A stretch of 64,000 bases of DNA from Delphinapterus leucas (Eukaryota > Chordata > Mammalia > Artiodactyla > Monodontidae). Positions 34,395-44,722 of the stretch are shown piece by piece; position 1 is the stretch's first letter; each line of letters opens with the position of its first letter. A model generated the notes under the pieces. It was given only the letters and a program-made list of their open reading frames with translations, ran no database searches and was not told where the DNA came from. Position numbers and translations under genes: made by a program. The DNA is taken from positions 12,386,122-12,450,121 of the forward strand of contig NW_022097993.1 of assembly GCF_002288925.2 (NCBI RefSeq), written 5' to 3'.

Positions 34395-34560
34395 ATCTGT
34401 TTTATCTGGTTCCTCACATCAATCTGGCGGCACAGGTATTACTGTCCACCCTTTAAAGGTATAGAAATTAAGGCTCAGGTGGAGGGATCATCTTGCCCCA
34501 GTCAGGCAGGATTTGAATCCAGGTCTTCTAACCTCAGAACCCATAGTGTTTCCATGGTCC
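34395..34560 (+). mobile_element. MIR SINE
   Basis: CCTTTAAAGGTATAGAAATT, AAGGCTCAGGTGGAG, CCAGTCAGGCAGGATTTGAA and TCCAGGTCTTCTAACC correspond to the MIR core and 3' half. It lies directly upstream of a MER5-type element. Confidence 0.7.
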
Positions 34561-34574
34561 CTGTCGATGACACA

Positions 34575-34763
34575 CAACGTTTCTCAAACTTGAGTGAGCA
34601 TTAGAACCACCTGGAGGTCTGGCTAAAGCACAGACTGCTGGGCCCCATGGCTAGAGTTTCTTATGGAGAAGGTCTAGCATGGGGCCCAAGGGTATACATC
34701 TCTAACATGTTCCCAGGTGATGGTGATCCTGCTGGTCCAGGGACCACACTTTGAGAAGCACTG
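34575..34763 (+). mobile_element. MER5A-like non-autonomous hAT element, near complete
   Basis: Decayed terminal inverted repeats are CAACGTTTCTCAAAC (34575-34589) and TTTGAGAAGCACTG (34750-34763). Inside are ATTAGAACCACCTGGAGG, CAGACTGCTGGGCCCCA, CATGTTCCCAGGTGATGG and GGTCCAGGGACCACAC, the MER5A landmarks, at full length (about 189 bp). The 8-bp flanking duplication is not readable. Confidence 0.85.
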
Positions 34764-34839
34764 CAGTAAACAAATACATACCCTCCAACCTTTTGGGTTC
34801 AGAACTCCTGTTCCCTTCCCACAAACCTCATCCATGAGT

Positions 34840-35705
34840 CGTTTCCTCCATCTCACTTAATGGCAACTCCATTCCTCCACAGCTCAGACCAATGTCTCTG
34901 AAGTCTTTCTTGAATCCCTTACAGCTTTCATACTGTGAATCCAATCTTGCAAACATCTTACGGCCTCTACTGCGACCATCCTGATAGAGACACCAGCATC
35001 TCTCACCCAGATCACTGAAACAGACTCACATTTGACCTTCCTGCTAATATGCTCCCTCACCTACAGCTTGTGGTAAACACAGTAGCTACAGAAAGGTACA
35101 TTTAAAATGTAACTTTATGTCATTCTTCTGCTCAAACCCTGACATGACTCGTGTCCTCAGAGCCAAATCCCAAGTCCTTGTAATGGCCCGGAAGGCCCTG
35201 CACTATGTGGCCTTCAGAGCTCTCCAAAGTAACCTCTTGTTAGTCTCCCCCCTCACAGCACTCCAACCGCTCCAGACTCCTTGCTTTTCCTTGGGTAAGC
35301 CTGGCACTCTTCTATTTTACGCCTTTTACCTACCCCAGCTGACCCCTCTGGCTGGCATGCTCTGTCTCCAGAGGGTCACGGGAATACATTTTCGCACTTT
35401 CTTTGTCTTTGCTCCAATCTCCCATCTCCAATGAGGGATATGCTGGCCACACCCCTCCCCCAATCCCCACCCACATCCTTTTGCTCTACATTTTATTTTT
35501 CCCATGGCACGTATTACCTTCTATAATATGATTTGCTTATGTATTATGTTTCTTGTTTATAGCCTGTCTACCCATGTTAGAATAGTTGCTCTGAGAGGAC
35601 AGAAATCTTCTTGTGTTTTGCTCACTTCTGTGTTCCAAATCCCTACTACGGTCTCACACACAGCAGGGACAAATAAATACTGTTGAATGAATGAGTGAAT
35701 AATTA
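34840..35705 (+). mobile_element. L2 LINE, long 3' fragment
   Basis: About 0.87 kb of L2 with ATCTCACTTAATGGCAACTC, TCATTCTTCTGCTCAAACC, CCGGAAGGCCCTGCACTATG, CTGGCATGCTCTGTCTCC, GGACAGAAATCTTCTTGTG and the terminal AAATACTGTTGAATGAATG (35677-35695). The 105-codon frame at 35117-35434 is a chance reading of L2 and not a host gene. Confidence 0.85.
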
Positions 35706-36839
35706 TTCCTATTCACTTAACATTTCATCAGACTGATAAATTCCATGCTAACAATCTGCTCTAGAATCAGCCACTCATCAATAATTCTCTCCGAAATAAC
35801 TTTTTAGCTCAGCGAGACAAAGAAATTAAAATTATCAATAATTTCTGACTTCTGTGTAAGTCAGTAGTTTTCTATGACAGTGATTAACTGGCAAAAAGCC
35901 ATTTATATGGTGGCATGTGAACTCAAAATACTGTTAATAACAAACGTCAGCTTTGAGAAATCTGTAATCTAGAGTATCAGGATATGTCCATTACAACGGC
36001 AGCTCTAATTCTTTTTGAGTAGAATAAAATATGGACAAATTAGAGCTTAATTCATATTATATTCTTTTAGCGCATATTTAACATATACTCTTCATTTCAA
36101 GGGAAAAACAATATTTAGAATATTGTCACCAAAAATACAGTTTTCTTATAGATAGACCAAATATAAATTTGGTTATTAATTACTAATTAATCACTTTCAA
36201 AACTTTATATGGTAATATATTCCCATTTAAAATAAGTATATGTACATACTAAGGCATATTTTTTTTTGATAAAACAGTGGCCTATTTATGGGTTTCTGGT
36301 ACCAATCAGATATTGAGAACATCTGGGACTGTGGTTTGACTCCCTAAAAAGCTATTCCAACCTCTAGACTGGTGTGACAACTTTTGCTGCAGAGGCTAGG
36401 ATTCTGAAATGGAACATGTCCTAGAGGCCCTGCAGCCAGGGCTGAATGTCACTTAGTTTTCATCAACCACATGCACTCACATGAGGGCTGAAGTTAGAAC
36501 TGAGCTGAACAAGAAGAGCAGCGGGTGCCAGGCATGCATCCTGCAGTGCAGATTGGTGTCTGACTTTCTTTCCTGTAGGCAGCTTCTTGATGATAGTAGG
36601 AGTGTCACTTATCCAGGTGGCTGGCTAAGTTCTGTGTTGAGGCTTTCAGGGTCTCTTCTAGAAACTGAGCCCAGAGGATTCAGTAAGCCATTTAATACCA
36701 CATGCTAACCTTGGAAAAGCGAATTGTTTCCTGGTAGTTTGACCAGAACAGAATCCCAGGTCTGGTACCTAGTCATCAATGCATGAGTTCGAACAAGCTT
36801 CTGGTCTCCAAAAGGGTGAACGATACCAGAATTACACCA
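35706..36839. other. Unique sequence, nothing recognised
   Basis: AT-rich to about 36290, then mixed composition. No gene or repeat was called. Confidence 0.45.
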
Positions 36840-36965
36840 TATCTGGAGGGATCTCAATGCTCATGTAGTTTAGCTGTTTCATTTTACAGGTAATGAAACT
36901 GGGAGCCAACTGCTTTCTCAATTTGATTGATGATAGAGCCACAGCCAGACGTCAGGTGCCCCTGA
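36840..36965 (+). mobile_element. Possible MIR fragment
   Basis: TTCATTTTACAGGTAATGAA followed by GAGCCACAGCCAGACGTCAG resembles part of a MIR with an internal disruption. It is weak. Confidence 0.4.
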
Positions 36966-38317
36966 CTACCTGTTCAAAGTAATTCTTGCTATAGTCACGT
37001 AGACTTGGGCCTAAGTGTTCATTACACTGTTACTTCTATGACTTTGTAAAACGCATGTATTGGTAAAAGAGTCAGAAAATAGGAAAGGGAAATCTGGATG
37101 CTGCAATCAGACAATGCTGTTATCTTCACGTTTCAAGAAAGTCATTCTAGAAATGGATGATACAGCTTTGAACTGAGGACATCAGCAATTCCTAAAACAG
37201 GCAGCAGTGAAGGGAAAGGATGCTCTTTGGAGGCCGTTGCATAATAAGCGCCCGAACTTAATTTAAATCTAATTCAATAAAACACATCATACTCAGACAC
37301 AAGAAGACAAGACGATAGTTACAGGGCATTGAAAATTTGTCTTGGGTTTGAAACCTTCTGCCTTAAGACTCAAGATAATATAAAATTTAAAAACAAACTG
37401 TCCTTGATTCATCACCCTTATTTCTGAACTTGAGATAATTACATTTTAATGTTTACTCCTGAAATATTACCTATTGCCTGTGAGAGTTTGGCTTACTGTA
37501 ATATGGCTGTGATATTACTTATTAAGGGGTGATGATTTAGATGACACAAGTATATCATTTTCTCTTCCTGCCTTTTAAAGACAGAAAAAAAATTAATTTA
37601 TGCCTGGTGGCTTGAGAATCACCAAAACCTCAGGAACGTGTATTCTGTTGGAATAACATACTTTGTACTTTATCCGGGGATTATACATTTCAAGAGTAGT
37701 AGAGAATATAAATATAATGGGGTTCTATGCAGCCCTACCAACAGCTGTAGAAATATATTTATTGACATGGAACTATATTAATGATACAATAAACGAAGAA
37801 GCAGGGCATAAAACTGTATATAAAGCATAAACCCATTTTTGCAACTATATTCTCGTTATTCCAGAGCCAGATCTATATTAACATCCTGGCTAAATTAAAA
37901 AAGGTTTAAGAATGTTTACCAACAGAGATGATGGGATTACAGGTACTTTTTTTGTCTATACTTTTTTCCAGTTTCTTTCAGACACTATATTTTGGCTTTT
38001 GTAATAAAATAATGGTAGAGGAAGTATCCCGAAGTCTTTGACTTATGGAGTCAGCACAGCCCAACTGGAGGGAAGGGGCATCCAGCAAGCAGACCACCGG
38101 CCAAGGTCCAGGACTGCAGTTCTGTGCCCCTTGCAGCACTAATGAAGCCCGCGCACCAGCCAGGCACATTAGCACGCCTGGCATGCCTGCTGTCGTAATG
38201 TGCTCTCAGAGCTCGGTCCCAGGCCCTGAGCCACCTGCCTGAGGATGGTCCATTTGTTATTGAAAGTTGTCTTCTGAAAACCATATATATGTATAGTTTT
38301 TGCTCTGGCAATGAAGT
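36966..38317. other. Unique sequence with a short GC-richer patch
   Basis: Mostly AT-rich. At 38045-38245 there is a GC-richer patch of 0.2 kb with a small inverted repeat, GCACATTA (38164-38171) and TAATGTGC (38196-38203). Frames on both strands here have no family resemblance. Confidence 0.45.
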
Positions 38318-38762
38318 TTGTTTGTTTATTTTATTGGACTATAGTTGATTTACAATGTTTTGTTAGCTTCTGCTGTTTAGCAAAGTGAATCAGTTATGCA
38401 TATACATATATCCCGTTTTTTTAGATTTTTTTCCCATATAGGTCATTACAGAGTACTGAGCGGGGTTCCCTGTGCTATACAGTAGGTCCTTATTAGTTAT
38501 CTATTTTATATATAGTAGTGTGTATACGTCAATCCCAATCTCCCAATTTATCCCTCCCCACCCTGTTAACCCCTGGTAACCAGAAGTTTCTTTTCTACAT
38601 CTGTGACTCTATTTCTGTTTTGTAAATAATTCATTTCTATCATTTTTTTAGATTCCACATATAAGTGATATCATATGGTATTTGTCTGTCCCTGGCTGAC
38701 TTACTTCACTCAGTGTGACAATCTCTAGGTCCACCCATGTCACTGCAAATGGCATTATACCC
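38318..38762 (-). mobile_element. 5'-truncated L1 3' end on the minus strand
   Basis: Read in reverse, the end is the CATTGTAAATCAACTATAGTCC type, seen here as GGACTATAGTTGATTTACAA at 38336-38355. Further on are GTTCCCTGTGCTATACAGTA, CTGGTAACCAGAAGTTTC and TCATATGGTATTTGTCTGTC. It breaks off near CACTGCAAATGGCATTATA. This 3' UTR is the same type as the 13-19.6 kb L1, so an older lineage. Confidence 0.88.
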
Positions 38763-39179
38763 TTATCGCACTCTAGCTGTGTTACCCTTAAAGAAGACAC
38801 AGCTGTTGTTGGATACTATAGCTTTTAGGACCTCCACCTTCTTCATACCACCTGGGACAAAAAATTGCCTTCAGTTTTCATTGTAATCAGTGAAAATAAG
38901 CATCCACAATCGCCGATTTTTCCTGTTCCCTCCTACAGCTTACATGGGTCTCATCAAAGAAAACACTTAGCCCTGGCCAGTCAGTCCTCTGCCTGCCCCT
39001 CCATCAGGGCCTGCCCTTATTCTCCCCAACACCTGAAGTCTCTCTCTCTCTCTCTCTCAGTAGGATATATATATATTCTGTTTTTCTGGAAAATCCTGAC
39101 TGACATGCCCACACCCACTTTGACTTCGATGTAATAAGAGTTGGGTAATATTCAAGGATTTTGAAGCAAGAGAAAGCTT
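38763..39179. other. Unique sequence with (CT)n and (TA)n runs
   Basis: A (CT)n run lies at about 39039-39058 and (TA)n at 39067-39075. There is no gene. Confidence 0.6.
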
Positions 39180-39325
39180 GGTCTTGTCTTGCACGAGTCC
39201 ATCACTTTTCCAGGCCTCGGATTCTTTATCAGTAAAATGATGATAATAGTACTCACCTAAGGGTTCTTGTAAGGATGAAAAGTGAAGCACTTAGGACAGT
39301 GCCTGGGACAGGGTGGGTACTCAGG
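39180..39325 (+). mobile_element. MIR SINE fragment
   Basis: CTCGGATTCTTTATCAGTAA, AATGATGATAATAGTACTCA, CCTAAGGGTTCTTGTAAGG, AGTGAAGCACTTAGGACAGT and GCCTGGGACAGG follow the MIR 3' half. Confidence 0.82.
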
Positions 39326-40254
39326 GGTAGTGGCTTAAAGAAAAAAAAAAAGATGAAAGCTATGTTGAGATGCTATGGGTATGCTCCATTTTTTTTCTCC
39401 CAAAATGTCATTGTTTGGGTCCTTCATTGTCCTAGGCACCAGAAGTTCTGCAGAAATGCTAGTATTACACTGGGGGCATAAGAGAGCAAGTAATGCAAAT
39501 CTCTGTTTTAAGATGCACTTGAAAGAGAGCTTCCTTGCTCTGTAAATTCTAATACCCAGGCTGACTCAGGGGACATGATTAATGTCTGTCTAAATCAGAC
39601 CTAAAGTAATAGTCATTCAATTATTTGGTACTGCAAAGCATTATTAGGAAAAGTCATAAAGATAAAAATTATACCCACTGCACCTCACAAGAAGTCTTTG
39701 AATAAATCACTTAGCTGAAGCAAAATAATTGACTGATGGCCTCAATCATGTAAGTTTATCCTCTCATTTTCATGCCAGGAAACGTTCCAACAAATAATAT
39801 AAACTTCAGAACAGGTAATATGTAAACATATTTAGTCATTTTGTATAAATATTTACAATCTATTGAAGTAAAAATTTGCTTTCTCATTTAATTTACCAAG
39901 AATTTAAAAGAAACTGGAATTACGCATTCTATTGTGGTTACTAATTATAACTTTCTTTTACTTTAGTTTTTTTAGAACTTGAATTTCTGTTAATTTGTAA
40001 AATCACGTAAGAATTAGAAAAAGTATTTCTCTGGGGAGTAACTGGAGGGGTGTGTGTGTGTGTGTGTGTGTGAAATTTATGTGCATAATACACATACAAC
40101 ACACATAGATATGTATATGTATAAGATGAATATTTTATGGTATTAATGTTTTAGATATATGGAAAATTGTGCATGAAGTGCATACTTAAATTGTTTCTAG
40201 TACTCTCATCTCTATAGTATTAGAGTCCTAGAAAGTTTTAGCCAGAGATTACAC
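39326..40254. other. Unique sequence with (TG)n
   Basis: AT-rich, with a (TG)11 microsatellite at 40051-40072 and CA/TA-rich sequence just after it. Nothing else was recognised. Confidence 0.6.
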
Positions 40255-40655
40255 TTCTCAGCCTTTACTGCTACCTGGTGGGACACATGGTTTTGAGTAA
40301 GTGTTGGTCAATGGGACGTGAGTGGAAGCAATGTGATCAGCTACCACATCACATTCTATAAAGGAAAGTGATCACCCTTTACCCCTTTTCTTTTCCCTTT
40401 CTGCTATTCTGCTGGGTTCAGTGGAGCCTCTGCCTTTGATCCAGAGATAGAAGCCGAGCAGAAGACGACCAAGTAGTACCACCTGGGAAGGGGGTGGTCC
40501 TCAGGTGAACTTGTGGACTGAGGCACTTCCCTTCTCTAGCTGGCCTGCCTGCCCACCTATGGACTCTTATGAACAGACAGGGTAACTTCTTCCTTGTTTG
40601 AGCCCCTGCATTTTCAGGTCTGTCTGTTATAGTAAGTTACTCTATGTCTTAAGTA
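40255..40655 (+). mobile_element. MLT1-like LTR (ERVL-MaLR)
   Basis: GGTCAATGGGACGTGAGTGG, AAGCAATGTGATCAG, TTTGAGCCCCTGCATTTTCA and GTCTGTTATAGTAAGTTACT follow the MLT1 LTR order (CCAATGGGACGTGAGC, then GTCTCTGTATTTTGG, then TTGTTACAGCAGCTTAG). It is a diverged solo LTR. Confidence 0.6.
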
Positions 40656-42226
40656 CCACAGGGCCCATTTGTAATCAGGTGATGCCAGTGCCCAAAGGAT
40701 GAGACCACTTCTGCCTGTGAGAGGATCTCACACCACTGGGCTCTATAACGGATTACTTCATGGCCACTGAAAGTGACCCAGACGCCAACACATACCCAAT
40801 AGGCTACCCAGCGGGAAAAGAGCTCTTTCATTCTTTCTATCAATGGTATCACAGACAGGTTTTTGAACCTGATGGCTCATATGTGCTCAATGGTTCTATT
40901 TCTTCTGCTTTTCACAAGTCTGAAGTGAAATGACATTTTCATTAAAGATATTTCATTGAGGCAGTCACAATTTTCTTGGTTCATGTCATAGAAAACCCAA
41001 CCCAAACTGAGTAAACAATTAGACAAACATGTTGAGTTGTTTAGCTGAAGAATCCAGTGTTAGTGTGAAGTTCAGGTATGGCTTGAGTCAGAAGTCCCAC
41101 GATGTCACCAAGGATATACTCATATTCCTTCCTTTTTTCCGTGCTGTTTCCCCATAGTTTTATCCTAATGCTGATTCTCCAAGGTCACAAGATGGTGGCA
41201 GGCAGCAACCAGGGCTTCATACTGTCTCATTCAGGCCACAGAAAAGGGAGACAGTTGTTGCAGAAGAAGCCATGCGCTGTGGTTTTTATGGACGGCCCTA
41301 GGTCAGGTGCCCACCCCACATCCATCAGGTGGCCTTGATTTAGGTTAGATGCCATTGCTTTGGATAGGAATAAGGTCAAACTTACACAAAAACCTATGGT
41401 TTTATATGGAGGAATGAGTGGTCCTCCTAAGGACAACTGTGATATTCTTCCCAGAAGGAATGGGATTACATGCTGAGCAGCAAAACAGCACTTAATATAT
41501 TTCAACCCCTGAGTATCTGGCAGGTCCCTAAGTGACTGTAATGTGCTTAAGTGAGATACGATTCTAATAATGTTTGTGTGGGGAGCAACGTATTTGTCGA
41601 TAAAAGTCTCTTTATACTATAATATTATTTCATGAAAAACTAAAGCATCAAGAAGAAACCAAATCCATTTGATATTTTGAATAATGATAAAAAACGTAAC
41701 ACATTTTCAAGAAAAATTTCCTAGATGTATTCTATTTTTGTGAGGTTGAATGTTTCCACAAATGCAAAGTTTAATCATGCATATTCCACTGAGAAGCTGA
41801 AGAGCAAGATTTCAAAATGTTCACTGTATATAAACTGATGATAACAAATATCCACATTAGGAAGGTTGTTAATTTTCCTGCTTTCTCTCTACACCCCTGG
41901 TACTATCAACAGCCTGAAAGTTAGGTACTAAATGTTTATCGTTTACCACTTTAGATAAGGTTTGTATTATTCTACAAAATAAATGGGATTTTAAAATTAT
42001 TGTTAATTTTAAAGCAACTTATCTTCTACCACTTTAATAAGAAAAAGGAAAAAAAGATAAGGATGAAACTGGTTCCAAGAGAAAAGTTTGGGACTTGATT
42101 ACATATGCATTATTAAAATAAATTCTACAACAATCAATGAGATTTCATCAATACAAGATGCTTTTAAACTTCCTTATAGTAAGTTCTGTCTTTCTATAGC
42201 AATTTCTTCTCTAAAGTATGATGACT
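40656..42226. other. Mostly unique sequence; possible unnamed old repeat at 41000-41490
   Basis: At 41000-41490 the words AGAAAACCCAACCCAAACTG, GTCACAAGATGGTGGCAGGC and AGGTCAGGTGCCCACCCC resemble an interspersed mammalian repeat that I cannot name with confidence. The rest is AT-rich and unrecognised. Confidence 0.35.
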
Positions 42227-42235
42227 TAACAACAA

Positions 42236-42335
42236 GGTCCTACTTAGCACAGGGAACTATATTCAATATTCTGTAACAAACCATAATAGAAAAGAATATA
42301 GAAGAGGAAAATGTGTGTGTGTGTGTGTGTGTGTG

Positions 42336-42385
<50 letters not shown>

Positions 42386-42460
42386 TGAGTCACTTTGCTG
42401 TACAGCAGAAGTTGACACAACATTGTAAATCAGCTGTATGTCAATAAATTTAAAGAAAAT
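42236..42460 (+). mobile_element. Very short L1 3' UTR insertion with TSD
   Basis: The element contains only the last part of an L1 3' UTR: AAGGTCCTACTTAGCACAGG, GAACTATATTCAATATTCTG, then a microsatellite, then CACTTTGCTGTACAGCAGAA and CATTGTAAATCAGCTGTATG. The TSD TATGATGAC occurs at 42227-42235 and 42461-42469. It is an extreme 5' truncation of the older 3' UTR type. Confidence 0.85.
42312..42380. repeat. Compound (TG)n(TA)n microsatellite
   Basis: (TG)n at 42312-42336 is followed by TCTG and (TA)n to 42380, inside the L1 3' UTR. Related L1 copies have a short TATATATG-type motif at this place (near 19495-19510), which probably seeded the expansion. Confidence 0.95.
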
Positions 42461-42469
42461 TATGATGAC

Positions 42470-42959
42470 ATTTTTTTCCCATTTTCAACACAGAGTGACT
42501 TGGCAATCATAAATCGTTCACTACTGTTAGGTATATTATGTCCAAAATATGGTCTTATTCCATTTTTAACTCAATACATGGAATGTTTTAATCTCATTGT
42601 TAAACATGGGAGTTATTCCAGAGTTAATACCACAGCCTAAAAACAGGAGCAACAGTTCATATAATTTAAAAAAAAAAGAAAAAAAAAGAAGGCAATCATA
42701 GTATCACTGTGCCATTTCTATTTTGAAAGCATCATGGCTATTAGTTATAAACAACAGTGACAATGACACCTTAAAACAGCAGAAATCACTCAACACCATT
42801 TGCACAGGCAGGGAATTGGCCTTAGAAACTAGACTTGCTACACTAAAGCCAGCAAACAGTAGTTAATCTTATCACCTTCTCACCCCACTGAGTCACCAAA
42901 ACAGAGCTCTGACAAGCTACTGACCACGACGTCCAATACAGGGAGTTGGGGCAGGGGCC
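42470..42959. other. Unique sequence with A-rich patch
   Basis: An A-rich run lies at 42667-42692. Nothing else was recognised. Confidence 0.5.
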
Positions 42960-43155
42960 CTGCCGTCAGACAATCTGCAATGGAGCCCAACTCTTCCCTT
43001 GCTAGTTGGACAAGTCACTGAACCCCTGGAAAGCTCCATTTTCTCTTCTGTTAAGGCTAATAACACCTACCTCGCAATTTGAGTTAGATAATGAATGTGA
43101 AGCCCCGTAGCATGCTTTCTGGTAATCAACATTACCTATTACTATTATTACTATT
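42960..43155 (+). mobile_element. MIR SINE, interrupted by a CHR-2 insertion
   Basis: GTTGGACAAGTCACTGAACC, GCTCCATTTTCTCTTCTGTT, AAGGCTAATAACACCTACCT and GAGTTAGATAATGAATGTGA are MIR landmarks. The end (TTACTATTATTACTATT) is duplicated by the downstream SINE insertion, and the MIR resumes briefly after 43350. Confidence 0.82.
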
Positions 43156-43350
43156 CTTTTTTTTTTTTTTTTTTCGGTACGCGGGCCTCTCACTGTTGTG
43201 GCCTCTCCCGTTGCAGAGCACAGCCTCCGGATGTGCAGGCTCACGGGCCCAGCCGCTCCGCGGCATGTGGGATCCTCCCGGACCCGGGCATGAACCCGTG
43301 TCCCCTGCATCAGCAGGTGGACTCTCCACCACTGCGCCACCAGGGAAGCC
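43156..43350 (-). mobile_element. CHR-2-like SINE (tRNA-derived), minus strand
   Basis: A poly-T run (reverse of the poly-A tail) is followed by GGTACGCGGGCCTCTCACTG, GGCCTCTCCCGTTGCAGAGC, CCGCTCCGCGGCATGTGGGA, AACCCGTGTCCCCTGCATCA and the head GCGCCACCAGGGAAGCC. A perfect 14-bp TSD, CTATTATTACTATT, lies at 43142-43155 and 43351-43364. It is full length. Translating it gives the recurrent SINE peptide SLVAQWWRVHL. Confidence 0.95.
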
Positions 43351-43364
43351 CTATTATTACTATT

Positions 43365-43734
43365 TTTATTCATCACTTTTATTGAGTTACATGATATCTA
43401 GCAGAAGCAGATAATGAAGCACAAAGGAATGCGAGGGTCTGGGGTGGGTGGGGCTGGGAGACCATATCGATTCTGAACCTCTCACTGGCCCTTGGTCACT
43501 GATCTTGGAAGCATATCCAAACAGTAGGCAGCAGTAAAAGAACTTCTACATCCCTCTTTAAAGTACAAAACGACACTTCTTCCGCATTTATTTCACTAAT
43601 GAGATACAGTTTCAGAAGAAATCCAACCTTGGCTAAAACATTTCATCAAACTGGCTCTCACTTTGTGCATGCTAAGAGAAACGGAATCCCAGAATCTTAC
43701 AGGCCACTGTGGTGGGTAGTTTTTACAAAAGCAT
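43365..43734. other. Unique sequence
   Basis: Nothing recognised. Confidence 0.45.
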
Positions 43735-43920
43735 AGATGGGATAAGGTCACCCTCTAATTGAATGCCCTCCAGTGGCTTTCTATTGCCCTTGAACATGGC
43801 CAAACAGGAGGCGCCTGAGACACTCTCTGTTGCTTCGTAATGACCAACACTGCCCGCTCCCATCACATTTGCCCTTTACTGAGCTTCCCAGCTCAGAATA
43901 TGTAAGTTACGTGATTACCT
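43735..43920 (+). mobile_element. L2 fragment (probable)
   Basis: TGCCCTCCAGTGGCTTTCTA, TTGCCCTTGAACATGGCC and TTGCTTCGTAATGACC resemble an internal 3' L2 segment (CTTCCCATTGCCCTTAGG, ATGGCCC). Moderately weak. Confidence 0.45.
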
Positions 43921-44645
43921 CCAAATGAGGCCCAGTTTCTTCCCCGCCCACCTGCCCCACAAGATCACTAGCATTTCAGATCCCCAAGGGCACCAAACCC
44001 TTTCCCCGCCTGAAGTTCTCTCAGCACTCCTCCAGATATCTCCCCCAGTTGACCCTTATCTGTCATCAGACCTCAGTTTGATTTTCTGTCCTCCAAAAGG
44101 GCTTGGATTCGCCTAAACTGAATTCTGATCTCCACTCCATTCTCCTCTTTCCTAGGATCTTGTCTTTGCTATCCCTGCCCTTATCCCAATCTCCCATCTC
44201 TCTCGCCAGTTACAGATGGAGCTGACCTTAGAACTCCAGTCCATTTGACTTCATTTCCCACACATACATTACCAGGCTGGTCTCACAGCCTAGGTACACA
44301 CTCAGTTTTCCAACACTCGCTGTACTCAATCTCCAGGGCATCGGAATGGCAATGCAGGGAATCTCTTGGCCAAGTTTGGCAGTGACAGTCCCTCCTCAAA
44401 GGAGGAGGCCTACAACAGCCTCTGTGACCTGGAGCTAAGATTCTTAGTCCTTTCCACTGACTTACTTCTTGGTCTACACAATCGAGACGGTGACTTCTTC
44501 TTTGGCTCCCGCTTTTTTGCTCTGTGATATATACATATATTTTTTTAAATAGTGTATTTTGTGACTGCTGGTAACCCACACACTCTTAGTTCACTTCTCA
44601 CAATGAGAAAACTACAGTCAAAGAAGGGTTTTAAATAAGAAGCAA
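43921..44645. other. Mixed-composition unique sequence
   Basis: C/T-rich at 43930-44230, which may be continued L2 decay. The 98-codon minus-strand frame at 44283-44579 lacks any recognisable domain. No gene was called. Confidence 0.4.
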
Positions 44646-44722
44646 AACTCTTTTATTCCTAGAGCCCTGAATAATGCTTGACACTTATTAGACACAATAC
44701 ATATTTGTTAAATGAATAATTT
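44646..44722 (+). mobile_element. L2 3' terminus
   Basis: CTTTTATTCCTAGAGCCCTG, AATAATGCTTGACACTTATT and TTTGTTAAATGAATAA follow the very end of L2. Confidence 0.7.

Noticed and set aside
35117..35434. 105-codon open frame as a host gene
   Set aside because: It lies fully inside an L2 LINE 3' fragment and in no L2 protein frame that I recognise.
43002..43376. 124-codon minus-strand frame
   Set aside because: Its recognisable words come from a CHR-2 SINE, its poly-A tail and a MIR.
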